Origin: Pestalotiopsis fici W106-1
Lineage: Eukaryota; Ascomycota; Sordariomycetes; Amphisphaeriales; Sporocadaceae
Direction of reading: 5' to 3'
Assembly (NCBI RefSeq): GCF_000516985.1
Contig: NW_006917097.1
Coordinates: forward strand, 2,108,001 to 2,172,000
Length of the DNA stretch: 64,000 nt
Below the pieces are notes generated by a model. The model had not been told where the DNA came from and did not search any database. It saw only the letters and a program-made list of their open reading frames with translations. Of this stretch, positions 9,668 to 22,301 are shown piece after piece. The translations under genes and the position numbers were made by a program. How positions within the stretch are numbered: the stretch's first letter is position 1; every line of letters starts with the position of its first letter.

Positions 9668-12600
9668 TTAAGAGAGATGGAATGCGCCCTGTCCTTCACG
9701 GGTAGCGGTAAACAACTGCTTCTTCATCTTCTCGATGGTCGTATAGTCGGGCAGTTTCAAGTAGTTCACACAAGTCATGACACTCGGGAGGTAATCGTCG
9801 GGCGTATAGGGTGGCTCGCTTGGCTTGCAGACCACCGTGAACATCGGTGTCAGACTCTTGAATCCTTTACAATCATTTGTCAGTCATCTCTGGAATCTTT
9901 GGCAATCATTAGCTTGGGGACTGCTTACCTCCAATTGGGAGCTTAGGGCTACCAGTTGTGAACTGCAAAAAGTCGCGTCGCTGAGCGGGAGTCATCTCAC
10001 TCATGGTTTGGAGTAGGTTTTTGACGCTCCTGCTGTCCATGTTGAAACCGTGATCGGCTTTGATCGAATCCATAAGTGCTACCAAAATATGTCAGCAATA
10101 AGTAGAATAATGAAGCAGATTCGATCTTCAACTCACTCTCAAGGGACCAATCTTCTTCAACACGTCCATATAGAGACACGAGCTCGTCTGGCGTAAAGGC
10201 ACTGAGTGCACTATAAGGGAAAACCTGAGAGAATCCCGTCTGGAAGGCATCAATTTGGCGCTTGACACCGCTTCCCAAAGTCATGTCTATCACCTTATCC
10301 AGGTACGACTCGACATTGTAAATAGTCACGGGCGTATGGGTGCCCTGAGGTGCAAGCTCGATGTCAGGATATCCGGGAAGAGTGAAGTCAAGAGCAAGAT
10401 CATCAATCGTTGTACCATCAACGACGATCTGCTCTGTGTCTGCCACCTTCTGAGCTGCTGTTCGGCTAGGATCCTGGTCGATTTCCTGCTTTGCGGAAAC
10501 AAATTTCTTGATAAGCTTTAGGGAGTTGGCTAGGCCGCGATCAACAATCTTGACAGATCCAAGTGAGGGCTTAACTCCATGCCCCGCATCACCGATTCGG
10601 AAAAAGATGGGGTTGAAATTGAGATCAATTATGCGAGAATCAATCATGGACCGGGCAACAAATTTGCCAAGCATCTTGAACAAGAATAGTACACGATCAA
10701 TGTTGGCAGCATTGTCGGTGGCCAAGGGGCGGGGGAACAAGCCATGCGGTCCCGAAATGAACTCCTCCGAGTCGTTGGAATCCATCTCTCGCCAAAGCTT
10801 GATTTTCTTCTTTGAGAATTCCTTGGAAACTGTCGAGTAGAATTCCAAAGTAGGACCAAGACCAGTGCCTACTTCCTCGAAATATTCCACCTCGAGAATA
10901 CTTCTGGATTCGCCGTACAGTTCCATGACCTTGAGAGCAGACTCCAAAATCTTCGCACGAGAAATGCGGACTTTCTGGCGTTGCAAGCGCCCGAGGAATG
11001 GTCGTTCATCGCGGCGATCGCGGCGATTCGTGTCTTCCTGTTGCGCATTCTGCCAGCGGTTCATAGACCGAGCATAACCAAACGATGTTGATTGGAGGAA
11101 GAGGTGCCGAGTCTCAAAAGGAAAGACGAATGGATACAGACGAGCCAAATCTTCTGTCCAGCCAGGCAAGCAGCTGGATGCCACAATCAAGGGCTCCTCA
11201 AGCTGACGGTTGAGCTTGGCTGTTAGCTTGGTGTTGACGAACTGCGAAAGTGGCTCACGGTTGAGTTTCAGCGCATCCTTGTTCTCAACGATTATGTCAT
11301 CAAGGTTGGCATTGAGATCATGTAGAATTTTCAAGAGCCGAAGAATCGAACCCGTAGTAGGATGGTTGGTCAACGATGCTGGTGTACCATTGGGGCTCGC
11401 GGGCGCGTCAGAAGCTAGGCTGAACCCGATAGGCTCAGTGGGAGGTGGTCCGGGGACCCGACGAAACTTGATAGAATGGACGGCGGACCATATGCTTCTG
11501 GATGCGTTTTCGTCTGCATTGGTGGACGCGCTGTGGACAGCCCGATAGATGGTTGTCTCATTGGGTATGACCTTGTCGTCGAGACTGAATTCAATGTGCC
11601 AATCTGACGGGACGGACTGGACTGCTGCGGCATAGGAAAACGGCCGCGATGGCGTTTGAGCAGGATGTGAGGGTTCCTGAGCAGGGGCCGAAGGTGTCTG
11701 GGTAGCGCTCCGGCCCGGAACGCTTCCGAGACCACCACTTTGGGCAGGCGTGGGGACCCTGGTTCCGTCGTCCTTCATGGCTGTGATCTTACCACTCGTA
11801 GCCACCTCCAGGCTGACCGCAGAGGGGTCGGGTCGCGGTTCATCATCCATATCGTCTTCTAGGTCTCCAATCATGGCATCTAGTGCGCTACTGTCTGCAA
11901 TGTCGTCGCCACCATCATCATCATCATCATCACCAGACAGAGGCTTCTCATCTGCACACTCCAGCGCATCTTGCAGGTCATTGTCCTGTCCAGGAGGGGG
12001 CGGGGGAGCTTGGTCATCATCTGCAAGAGCGGGGTTCTGACGGGTTGATCTGCGGAGAGTATTCTTTTCCCGTCCTAGGGACGACGGATCTGACAAAGCT
12101 GGGGCTTCGGCTTGCGTTGAGCCTTTCGCCTTGGAATGACGAGCAGGTCGTGAACTTGAAGGTTGTGGAGGCACAGGGGGAGGAGGCACAGGACTTGACA
12201 AGTATCCAGATCGATCTGCCAGGCGATCCGCAGGTAGACCAGCCATGGCAGCCAAGGCTCTGGCGAAATCGCGTGGTCCTCCACGGCGTGGCCTCTCATG
12301 AAGACTAATTCGAGGTCGCAGATAGTCATCTAGAGATTTGAAGGTGGCAATGGCGTGAATAGACACCATAATACCACGGTACTCACGAGGAATCTCGGAA
12401 TTCTCGTCTGCCACGAGCTTCAAGCGGATCTGCTTCGCAAGCATGGAGGCGGCACTGCTGCGGTTGCCATCAAACGAGTTCTGGTGAACAGTCAGGACTT
12501 CGAAATGCTCAGATCGACTCAGGAGATCCTGAAGTTTGTGGGTCATGATACTGAAAGGCGTGGCCGGTGAATCAGCACTATTGGTCTTGGGCTTCGACTT

Positions 12601-15600
12601 GACAGACCGACCCATGAAGACTTCAAGGAAAGCGGCCCTAGCAGAATTCGCGAGCGCTTCATCGGGGTTGCTGAAAACTTCCTCTAGCACCCGAACAAGT
12701 CCAGAGGCCATAAGTTCAGCACTGGTGGCATTCTCAAGGACATCCGCATCAAAATACGCGGCAAGTCGCTCGAACAAAGCAATACCTTCCTGAGTTGCAA
12801 GGTTCTTGGCACTTCGATGCAGGTAGTAAGCCTCAATATCAGAGGCAAGAGCTTGAAGATCACTCAGAATCTTGTTCGCTTTCTTCTTCATAGTCTTGCC
12901 ATGTTTTTCAGTTTCGTGTGTCTCCAAGAATTTCTTAGCCAGATCAGCAATCCTAGACTGCATAGATGGGAGATCGGCGAGGAAAAGCCGAGGGGGGCCA
13001 TCAATTGACATGGTTGAGCCATCAGAACTGACGGGAGATCCAGAGATATCATCGTTATGATCATTCTCACCATTCTCTTCTTCATCATCATCCTCATTCT
13101 CCTCATCATCTTCGTTATCTTCGTCGTTTTCTCCATCTTCAGCATCATGGTCGTCCTCGGAATCGCTATGAACCTCAACACGATCATTGTCGCTGTTTGC
13201 AGACTCCAAGCCCAAATCCGACGAACTCTGCGGAGTTTCGGCGGCTTTTTGCTCCATATCTTGGTGCTCTGCAAGCTTCACGATCTCGCTAATGACACCT
13301 TCGCGGTAAATTTGATATCGGTAGATATCATCCAAGCGTGTAAGAAGAAGCTCCGTGATTTGTATGGCAGAAATGACCAATGATGGATGATCCTGTTGAG
13401 ACAGGATAGCAGCCAAAAACGAAGCGTATGGCACTGACTTCAAGGCATCGATAAGGATATCTTTGTCTAGATTTGACAGCATCTTGATCTGTGCTGTAAG
13501 AACCTTTTGTCGAACGCTGAGATTCACTGTGCTTGAAAAAGCATCAGTCAGAGTCGGAAACAGGATCAATGCAAACCGCCGAACTTGATCTTTGCAGTCT
13601 TCGAGAAGATCAAGACGTTTTTCTGAGGATGACTTCTTGCGCTGACTTCCTAGTGAAGATGGCGTGATAGGCTCAGCAAGGTCGAGACCAAGCGTCAATG
13701 CCGTCCCTGATAGCTCGCTGTGCCGGAGACCAGGGAGCAGTTCGCAGATGACATTCAGGGTTTCAATAATCTGCTCTCGTGGGCGATGAATCAAGGCTTG
13801 CATGATGACGACGCTATCCAACTTTGAGGCCACATCCTCTGTTTCGTCTGGAGGGGATACGCCGGTTAAGATCTGGTACAGAGTTTCGACAACGTTCAGT
13901 TTGAAGAGCTCAGCCGAAAGTCTTGGGCTAGCCCGTGCGGTGATGGCCAAGACTCGTAGAAACTGTGTGTGTATGTTTGCCCCAATCAGATTGGTGGTGC
14001 CCGGCAACAAGAGGCGAAGAATGGATCTCAACAGATCCACGCTGACGAGGACCTCCAGCTTCGAGGCTGCGAATTTGAAGCTTTCAATAATACGAGTCAC
14101 GCAAAGCGAGGCCTGCTCCACAACCTTTTGATCGCTGCTTTTTAGGACGTTGAGCAGAATTGGCATAACGTCCTTGATGACTGGGAAAGAATCCTCAGGA
14201 ATATTTCTGCAGCAATTTGCAGCGGTCGTTACAGCAGTGCGCTGTGTACCTGTTGCGAAAAAATCCAGATATGATAGGCAGGCAGTCAAACCGCCCTCAC
14301 GGACTATAGTCGTAGGGTAGTCAACCGATATTTTCTCCAGGGTGCTCAGTGATTGCTCGGCAAGGTCGATGTACTGAATTTCGAGTAGCTTTGCGCAAAG
14401 CACTGGCACTGCACCTCCGTAGACGACATTAGCAGCACTGGCTGGCAAAGCCTCCATAAGATTGGCCAGACATCTACATGCGAGAAGCATCATCTCTGGA
14501 TTTTCCTCTCCTGTGATTTCGTTAGGCTGCATCAGCGCCACAAGCTCTTTCACAACCGAGTCGGGCGAGAAATGGCCGGCAAGATTGTCCTCGTTTGAGA
14601 CCAAGAGAATTTCCGAGAGGTCTTGCAGGGCGATCATCTGCATTGAAGGATCCTCCTTCATTCTGAGATTGCTCATGATCTCACGCAATCTGGACGCGAT
14701 CCCGGACATCATGCCTGTCAGAGCTCGTAATGTACTCGACAAACCGGAGCCTGGGGGTCCGCCGAAACCACCAAAGGGATCGTCGTCGTAATGATGGTGG
14801 GATTCATCATCGTCGTCATCATCTTCATCCTCATCATCCTCATCACGACCGTCGCTGTCGTCGGGATCATGTGCTGGAGGAGGAGGTGGCGGCGGTGGAG
14901 GTGCTGAGTCTCTCTCGTTATCATCTGTGCCAGTCATGGTGACGTCTTGATCGGAAGATGTTTGATTGTTCGAAGAAGCTTTCTTTGACCTTCGGTTTGA
15001 CATGGAAGTAGACTCTGTCTCTGCAATTACACATTAGAAAGATGTGACTGTAGAGAATCATAGCTCTACGTACCTTGAGCTTGTCTAGTCACTCTCTTGT
15101 TGCGGCTAGACTTTCTGCTGGAAGATGCAGATGCCGAGGTGGAAGGACCTTTGTCCTGCAAGGCTGGCAGAGTAGGACTGTGCAAAGGGAGATCAGTAAC
15201 TTGTGCTTTCAATTGCACTGGGGGCACGTACTCGTCGGGACTCGACATGGCTACTGCTGCCTTTCCTTTTCTTGTGCGAGTGGAAGTTCGTGTAGCTGTG
15301 GGTTGGGAAGGGGTCTCGGCGGCAGCTGGTTCCTGGACCTTCTGCCTCTTGGGCCGACGGGTAGATGAAGCCGGTTGCTCGAGCTCGGGCGGAGGTTTGG
15401 GCGGGGGAGGAGAATGAGTGTCGTCGTTACGAGCCTTTCGTTTTCTAGACGCTGAAGGCTTTATGGGCGTCTGACGAAGACTAGCAGGTGCCTGAGATGC
15501 CGATGGAGGTGCCGCAGGCGAAGTGTTGGTGGATGCGGCCCCAGACGATGGGGACGCTGGCGTGTCAGCTTGGCTAGCAGCGTGGCGCGCCGATGAACGA

Positions 15601-15617
15601 GTTCGTCTGGGAGACAT
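9668..15617 (-). CDS. ufd4: HECT E3 ubiquitin ligase, Ufd4/TRIP12 type
   Basis: CDS complement(join(9668..9864, 9929..10078, 10137..15020, 15074..15617)), 1924 aa; introns of 53, 58 and 64 nt. It transfers ubiquitin to N-degron and ubiquitin-fusion substrates in the cytosol and nucleus. Order: a basic Ser/Pro/Ala-rich N-terminus opening [14 protein letters not shown]; an acidic stretch ([20 protein letters not shown]) after a run of nine prolines; armadillo-like repeats (from [24 protein letters not shown] onward); a second acidic block ([15 protein letters not shown]); a disordered Pro/Ser-rich middle; and the HECT domain over the last 350 or so residues. The catalytic Cys is in [14 protein letters not shown], at about residue 1891, 34 residues before the end. 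The C-terminus [10 protein letters not shown] is typical of the family. The frame is open for another 430 nt upstream, but that part looks like leader sequence, and the basic PRRTRSS opening is my preferred start. Confidence 0.95.
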
Positions 15618-18600
15618 GAGTATGTAGTCGAAAAGAAGCTGCAAAGCGTTCAATAAAAGGGTATCAAAAGAAATTGCCAGTCCAACTGGGCGGCGCCTAG
15701 AGTGTGCTAGAGGGTTGAAAACATGCAGGCAGAAGGTGAATAGAAAGAACAATGAAGAATGCAGCTGAAGCAGTGCGTGATTGTCCACCTGAGGGATCCA
15801 ATCCGATATGTGACTGTTAGTTGCCCTAGGACAATCGCAATCGAAACGGGATGGCCAGAAAGTATGCCGGTTGTGTGGCTGCGTGCCTTGCACTTCAGTG
15901 GTGGTCGAGTTGGGGAGAAGGCTGAAGCTTGTCGATAGCTCTTGAGCACCCCACGTCTCGTGACGAGGAAGCTGTGCAGTGGATCGAGCAGTCGCCAATT
16001 GAACGTCCTGGCCCGGCAAGGTGAATGCAGAGACAAAGAAAGCAAACACGGAGCTGCGGCACAGCGGGGAAATATCAACGGATGGATGGATTGATGCCGT
16101 CGAGCTTGGGTCGGTGATTCTCCCTTTCTTGGCCGAGTGTCGTCAATGTGTTACTGCCGGGTGGCAGGCAGCACTGGACAAACCAATCATGGAATACAAG
16201 ACCAACTGACAGAGAAGTGTGCTGGTTACAATTCAATGGGCAGACGAGGAAGGTACCTGGATAGGTAGTTCACCTCCTGGGATTTGAGTAGAAGTGAAAG
16301 ACGTATGAAATGTAGGTAGGAAGACAGGCAAGACAATGAAGAGAGGGCGCAAGTCACTTGGCGGCGGCGGCGACGACGGCGTGGAATCTGATGGGACGAG
16401 GGCAGCCCGGAACAATGGGCGGGCAGCTCGTAAAAGATAGGTAGGTAGGTGCCTTGATGCACAAAGAAGACGGGACTTGAAACGCGTACCTAGGTGATTG
16501 TGATGAGGCTGGAGGGGAGCCAGAGGCAGGTGCAACTTGGCGGGCGTTGGGCGGTTTGGACTTGGACCTGGACGAGGGAAGTCGCGATGCAGTATCGTTA
16601 TCGGCTACCGATGGTCGCGGGTTCGCAGTTGGACTTCTAGATGCCATGAGTTACGCCATCAGGCAAACTTGCGCCGTCTTTTCTCTCGGTCGAGTCCGGT
16701 AATCTGAGGGGTACCGGGTTTTGTTTGTCGTCGTCTGTATGAATGGATCTGTTGCGCGCATTCGAATCAAGGGCAGTCGGTCGAGGTGCTGTCAGGTTCC
16801 GCCAGGTAGCCAAGCGGGTAGGTAGGCAATGGCTGGTGGTCGACGTGGTGGCACCGTTGTGGTGGTGGTGCTCGCCGGTCGGTACGTGGGCCGGCCAGTA
16901 ATCGGATCGGACGAAATCGGTGCGACGACTGATGTCCACACAGGCGATTCTGTGTTTGTCGCTACTACTATGGGGAGGCGACGCAGCTGTTGTCCGTGGA
17001 GGCTGTTGTCCGTCGAGCAGTAAATCGCTTGCTGATGATGGAGTTTGCAAGCTTGCCAAATCACACAGGCTATCTGGCAACGAAGGATAAGCAGCAGGTA
17101 GACAGGCCGTCTACTTTGAGTTCGTCGGCGTCGTGTGCGTTTCGAAGACTACATTACACATGGCCAAGCCAAAGCCCAGCATCGGCCAGCCGTCAACCAA
17201 AGTGGGCTCGAGCCGGCTCTATTGGATGTACAGAGTGCCCTATCTGGTAGCGTATGTCAGGGTAGCCAGAGGCCAAGGCGGGGCACGCCGTGTACCCTAC
17301 AGCAGTGGATCACCTACTAAATATACTTCTTGAGCAGGGGGTTGTCGCCATCATCCGTCATCTTGCTCTGATCATTCGCGCGGCTTTTGTTAATAGGCCT
17401 ATCATGCAAGCTAATGAGGCATGTCTATCAAGTCAACCAAACCTAACTAATCGGATCCAGAGATATCCATTTACGGCGGGTTTCAGAAGCCAAACATGTC
17501 TACTCCTCATGGTGCAAGTCTGCAAGTGACAACCGATGATCACAACGATGTGCTTGATTGCTGCTACCTCGACACGTGTCAGCTAGCCACCTACTATTGA
17601 ATCCAGACTACATCAATGTATCGAGTTCAGGCTCCCTCCCAGCCACAAACTCTCATACAACACGGCCTAAGTGCAGAGTCGGAAGCTACTATAGGCGTTT
17701 TTGACATCACTGGCTTGTTATACCACTGATGTCTTGGAGGCTGACAAATCGAAATGATGTGGAATGGCCAGTTCCATATATTATAATGGTAGAACTACCT
17801 ATTCATTGGCCATTAAGCTACCGGATAGACCTGGAGAAACGCGATCACATCCGAACTCTTGAACATGCTTCCTGGAGCGAGCGCACCCACAACACAGGTT
17901 GGATATGGAAGTTAAACCGAGAAAAGGAAATAGGAATTCCATGGAATCATATTGACGCATCGCTGAAAAGACTTGGATTATGGCGACTTGATCAAGATCC
18001 AGGGTCTGAACCCACAGCTACAAGTTCGCGGAGACGATCCGCGGGTTCCGGCTCCTACCCATGTCTCTCCGATGTGGGCTTGATTTATTAGTGCACAGTA
18101 TACATTTTTCATCTAGTAAAGCGCCAATATCCCTAGGACGTAAGTGCTGTAGACAGCGCTCTTGGCCGCAAAAAGAAGACAAAATGCCGGTTTTTATTAT
18201 AATTGAACCAATTGAACAAGGTGGTGGGTAAACAGCAGGGAAAGATTGGCAGCCCAAGTGGAAAAATGAGTGATATCTCTATTGATAGTAGTCCTGATCC
18301 AACAATCATTTCAGTGAGACGATGTGTGGCCAGAACTTGGGAGCTCTTGACTCGCCTTCTTACGTCGATGTTAAAATTGTTGCGTACAAGGTAATGTAAC
18401 TAACGCCACGACTAAAACATTCTCATAGCTGCTTGAGGAATGGCGGGTATGGTCTATTTTCAGGATCATCTTTCGTTCATGATCATATTTCGAATCATAA
18501 CGAACAATGATCAGCAAAGACATTCTCGGCCTCCTTTCAACCATAGCAGTTACTTGGTGCCGAGCTTATTTGTGATTTTCTGAGAAAAGAAAAGAGAGAG

Positions 18601-19160
18601 AGAAAGAAGTCAACTTCACTGTGAATGCAAGCTATGCAAAAAGGCCACTTGACAACCATATATTAAGAAGTTTTATTACTGTTGCAGTCATTGCCTCCCT
18701 CAGAAACTAGGCCCGCAGGAATTTGTCAGAATCCCCAAAATGATTTCCTGTCTGTGGTGCAATGTGAGCTTGTACGAATGGCAATTTAGTAGCTTGTTTC
18801 AATTACCGAAGCCTCATAAAAGGTGTAATGTTGTGCATGAAAGAAAGGAAACAGGGATCCTAATACCAGGTATTTACATAGACGATCTCTCTACGAAAGG
18901 GGGGGGGGGGAACATGATTCGAACCCCGTAACATTTTTTTTATTGTACATAAGACTCAATATTGATAATGAAAACATCGATATCAAGATAATCCTCGCTG
19001 GTATCACTTGCTGGAACTCATGGGAGGGTAAAATCTGATCTTCGCCCACGAATCGTTCGTGCCACCACACAAGAACCTCGAATAAGCTGATACACTGACT
19101 AATTACACGCCATTATCAACAGAATATATACAGTTGTGGAATCTCCAACTATCTGTCAAG
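15618..19160. other. Intergenic 3.5 kb, promoter of ufd4-like gene plus region with no recognised gene
   Basis: The part next to 15617 is the ufd4-like promoter and leader. A short Ser/Pro-rich frame at 16647-16492 (minus) ends in a good splice donor and is listed separately. From 17300 to 19160 only short frames occur, such as 17729-18091 (plus), with no recognisable family. An 11-G run lies at 18899-18910 and AT-rich sequence follows it. Confidence 0.55.
16492..16647 (-). other. Possible first coding exon of an unidentified transcript
   Basis: From an ATG at 16647 the frame reads MASRSPTANPRPSVAD and continues Ser/Pro/Lys-rich for about 52 codons to ...SSQSPR, where AG|GTACGC makes a good splice donor in frame. 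I could not find a convincing following exon. It may be an alternative upstream exon of the ufd4-like gene, a short upstream coding frame in its leader, or chance. Low-complexity composition makes chance a real possibility. Confidence 0.2.
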
Positions 19161-22100
19161 TCAACCGAGGGCGGGATTTGGGGCCATTCTCCCCAGGGGT
19201 GTTCGATCTCGCGGCTTCTCGATCAAGTCAGCATAACCCTCCAGGCCACTCCCAATGACCTTGACTATCTCGAAAATATGGGACCCTTTAAAGGTTTCCG
19301 CCCATACTCTAATGACTGCCGCAGCCAGTTGGCGCATCCGAACACTATCATTAATAGTCATATCCATACTCGAGGTATGACCCTGACCCCCGGATAAAGA
19401 GGGGTCTATCGGCACAGCAAACTCAGTTTCATCAAGCATCCTGCGCAGCATCTCAAGCAGATTGCGCTCATCAGGGGAAGGTAGAGGATCAGTCGGACCT
19501 ATCGACGCAAGAGTCATCAACCACTTCGAGAGCAAGATGGCGCATTCCAGGTTACACACTGCAATTGGTCAGCTAGAACTTACAGAGTCAATTAACTGTA
19601 CTCACAAGAATGTTGCATGCTCCATTCTGCCGATTTCCTTCTCGCAACATAGTTCACACCCAACTTGACCAACATGGATAGAGCGTGAATAGCCTGCAGG
19701 ATGGCCTTGTTTAACCGTGCACTGCGTATCAGATACGGCGCTTCTCCAAAAGATACTGCTATCTGGGCAGCATTCCGCGTCTCGAGCGTTCGGCTTGGGT
19801 TGAGGTCGGTGAACAGACGAATGGAAGCCAGTCGCAGTAATGCAGTCGAGTCGTATGCGACGGGCCCACCGGGGAAGGACTCGCTGACTAGTGGTTGGCC
19901 ATTGTCAGACACGCGAGCTTGATGTTGCTCGAAACTCATCTGCCATATTCTGAGTGCCTGCATCACATCCTCGACATCGTCTGGTCTTAAACCCCTTTGG
20001 GCCTCATAAGGGGCTGAGGTGAAGCACGTTTGTTTGAGGAAGAATATGTGTTGCAATATGGCGTGAATCAGGCCGTAGTTTCCGAGAGATGACATGTAAG
20101 CAGGTGGTCCCTGTGGTGGTCGGCTAAATAATCTGGAGAAGGCGTCTTGAAAAGATATATCCATACTCGGGTATGCATGACGAGCCTCTTGCCATTGCCA
20201 CGCCGTCTCGGCTCGCCACAGCTTTGAAGAATGTGGTAAGTAAATGTTCAATTCCGAAGTCAGGAGTAGAGGCGGCATATTGTAGGCAATGCTGCAAAGG
20301 TTGAAGAAGCAGTAAGTGACCAGCTTTGCACGGTTGGTGCTCTCTATTCGTATCCATGACTCCCAGTCGGCCGTCTGAGTGGATTCTGGCAAGAGGCCCT
20401 CATCGCGGACCAACATGGCAAGCAAACTTTGCAGAGACAATGCCTCGTGCAGGATTGCCTTGGCGCCCCAAAGCCCGACGGTGCAGAGGAGCAGCAGTGC
20501 TTGAATCGTCTCGAGACGCGCTTGTGGCGTATTGGGAGAACTATAAACCGAGTTAGTCATATGCATTGCCCTGAAGCTGCTTCATTCCTATCAACTGCTA
20601 TTGTTGTATCGACTTACTATGGCTCACGATGTGTCTCGTGGGTAGCAGGCCTGTCTTGCTGCATCGAACTGAAAGAGTGGCGGAATCCGTGGCTCGGAGA
20701 CGGTCTGGTTGAATGAGGACTGTAAGCAGACGCTGTTGGGAGCAGTCCGTGCACTTCATGGCTATGTCTGCGACGTATTTGTTCCATGGCCACAGCTTTT
20801 GCGGCATACCACAAAGCATTGCTGCGGTGGCTTTCGAACCTGTGCTGGGCTCCGACGGCCAGGATAGCCAATAGTAGTTCCGGAGAGACCTCTGCGGGTG
20901 TAAGGGTGGGCAAATGTAGAATCGGGAGATGGTCGTGAAAGCCACCCACATAGCCTTCAAGAAACCTCGTGAGTGTGTGGCGCGAAGGGAAAACAAAATC
21001 ATTCGGTAGAACAGAGGAGAACTCATCCAACCGATTCTTGATGACGGTGTGGTCCATCGCAGATACCCTCAGTGGTAGCAATCTTCCAGAGTCATCGTGT
21101 CCTCTGCCGACGCCATCTGGTCCGTCTCTTTGGTCGGGCTGTACGGACGGAAAACGGGATGGAAATTGTGAGGCGGGTTTGGAAAGAGCGCCACGCTGGA
21201 AGCCCGGCCATATGCCCAGATTCTGATCCACTTCAAAGGCTTGGGGGAGGAAGTGAGATGTCGAGGCGAAGTCGTCCAAGAACAGGTTGTAATCGTCAAA
21301 AACCGGCGGAAGAGCTTGTCCAGGGAATCCCATGGTCATTGCATTTGCCTCTTGTTCTCGACTTCTGTCATATGCCATTCCATCCTCGTAAGACTTTATG
21401 CGAGATAGACCTCCAGACTGTTGGCCCATGTCTGCCATCATGGGTGGAATCGAGCCCACTTCGTTAGCTGAGGCCATTTGAGTAGCAGCATCGGATAAGA
21501 GGTCTAGATTGCAGGCTGCCGCTCTAGCAGGCATGATGCGAGGGTCTGGTGCCAGTGAATGAACCGCGACCGAATTCATGGACTCTGTGCTGTAATGCGG
21601 AGGCTGTGTGCGAGACAGTCCCACTATCTCAGTGTCGACTTGGCTTTCGGGTGATATCTGTTGGACAGGGCCGGCCGTCGATGGCTTTCGCGGCCGGCTA
21701 CTGTCCTTGTTCGACCCTTCATTGAGGTGAACGAGTTTCTCATGTCGGACAAGAAGATCTCTGATGTCCATGTAAGCATATTTACTCCAAAGACGAGTGT
21801 AAGTTGTTTCCCACTAGCAGTAGCAAGTGGTTGAAGAGAAAAGATGGACATGGCCAAGGGCCGGTGAGATGGAGACGTGGGATGGGTCTCTGCAGGAGGG
21901 TTGAGACTGGTGGGCAGGCTATCTTTTGGATTGGGGGCACAAGACCCTTGGGGACGACGGTACGGTGCATATTAAGGATATAGAGAATATAACTGACCGG
22001 CGTCCGAAAGTCTTCCCACATCGGGCCCAGCCGCAGGCAAACGGCTTTTCTTTAGTATGTGTCCGCTCATGCCGTTGGACATGCTCCACGCGCCTGATGG

Positions 22101-22301
22101 AATAATTATTTACGTGTGCCATATACGGATCGGACGGGGGAGGACAGGGTCCGTTTCCCTCTCAATCCCGTTGTGTGCTCCTTACCTGAACCGCTTGCTG
22201 CAATACTTGCATGGTAGCGTCTTGGGCTTCTGTTGCCGGCCCTCCACGATCCCCTCTGTACCAGGTAACCCAGAGCCCTCAATGGACTGGATCGACTGCA
22301 T
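19161..22301 (-). CDS. C2H2 zinc-finger transcription factor with fungal regulatory domain
   Basis: CDS complement(join(19161..19558, 19606..20540, 20618..21760, 21998..22093, 22186..22301)), 895 aa; introns of 47, 77, 237 and 92 nt. Two N-terminal C2H2 fingers are split by the first two introns: finger 1 CKYCSKRFRRVEHVQRHERTH (spliced after RF) and finger 2 CGWARCGKTFGRRDLLVRHEKLVH, joined by the TKEKPFA linker. This is the pattern of fungal C2H2 regulators. The middle (about residues 85-320) is disordered and rich in Ser, Pro and Gln. The C-terminal half, from LDEFSSVLPNDFVFPSRHTLTRFLEGYV through FHDHLPILHLPTL and LLLAILAVGAQHRFE, matches the start of the fungal-specific transcription factor domain, which continues through WRAETAWQWQEARHAY. 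Probable DNA-binding regulator of carbon or secondary metabolism; the target is unknown. The neighbouring intergenic stretches are long, as is common for regulator genes. Confidence 0.88.

Noticed and set aside
15618..16049. Extended N-terminus for the ubiquitin ligase from an upstream ATG at 16049
   Set aside because: The extra 144 residues look like translated leader sequence, and the basic PRRTRSS opening is a better family start.
16637..17080. 147-codon minus frame upstream of the ubiquitin ligase
   Set aside because: Low-complexity His/Thr/Pro composition with rival frames on both strands; no supporting splice signals or family.
18895..18935. tRNA-like B box (GGGTTCGAATC on the minus strand) beside the G run
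   Set aside because: No A box at the right distance and no T stem or acceptor stem pairing.
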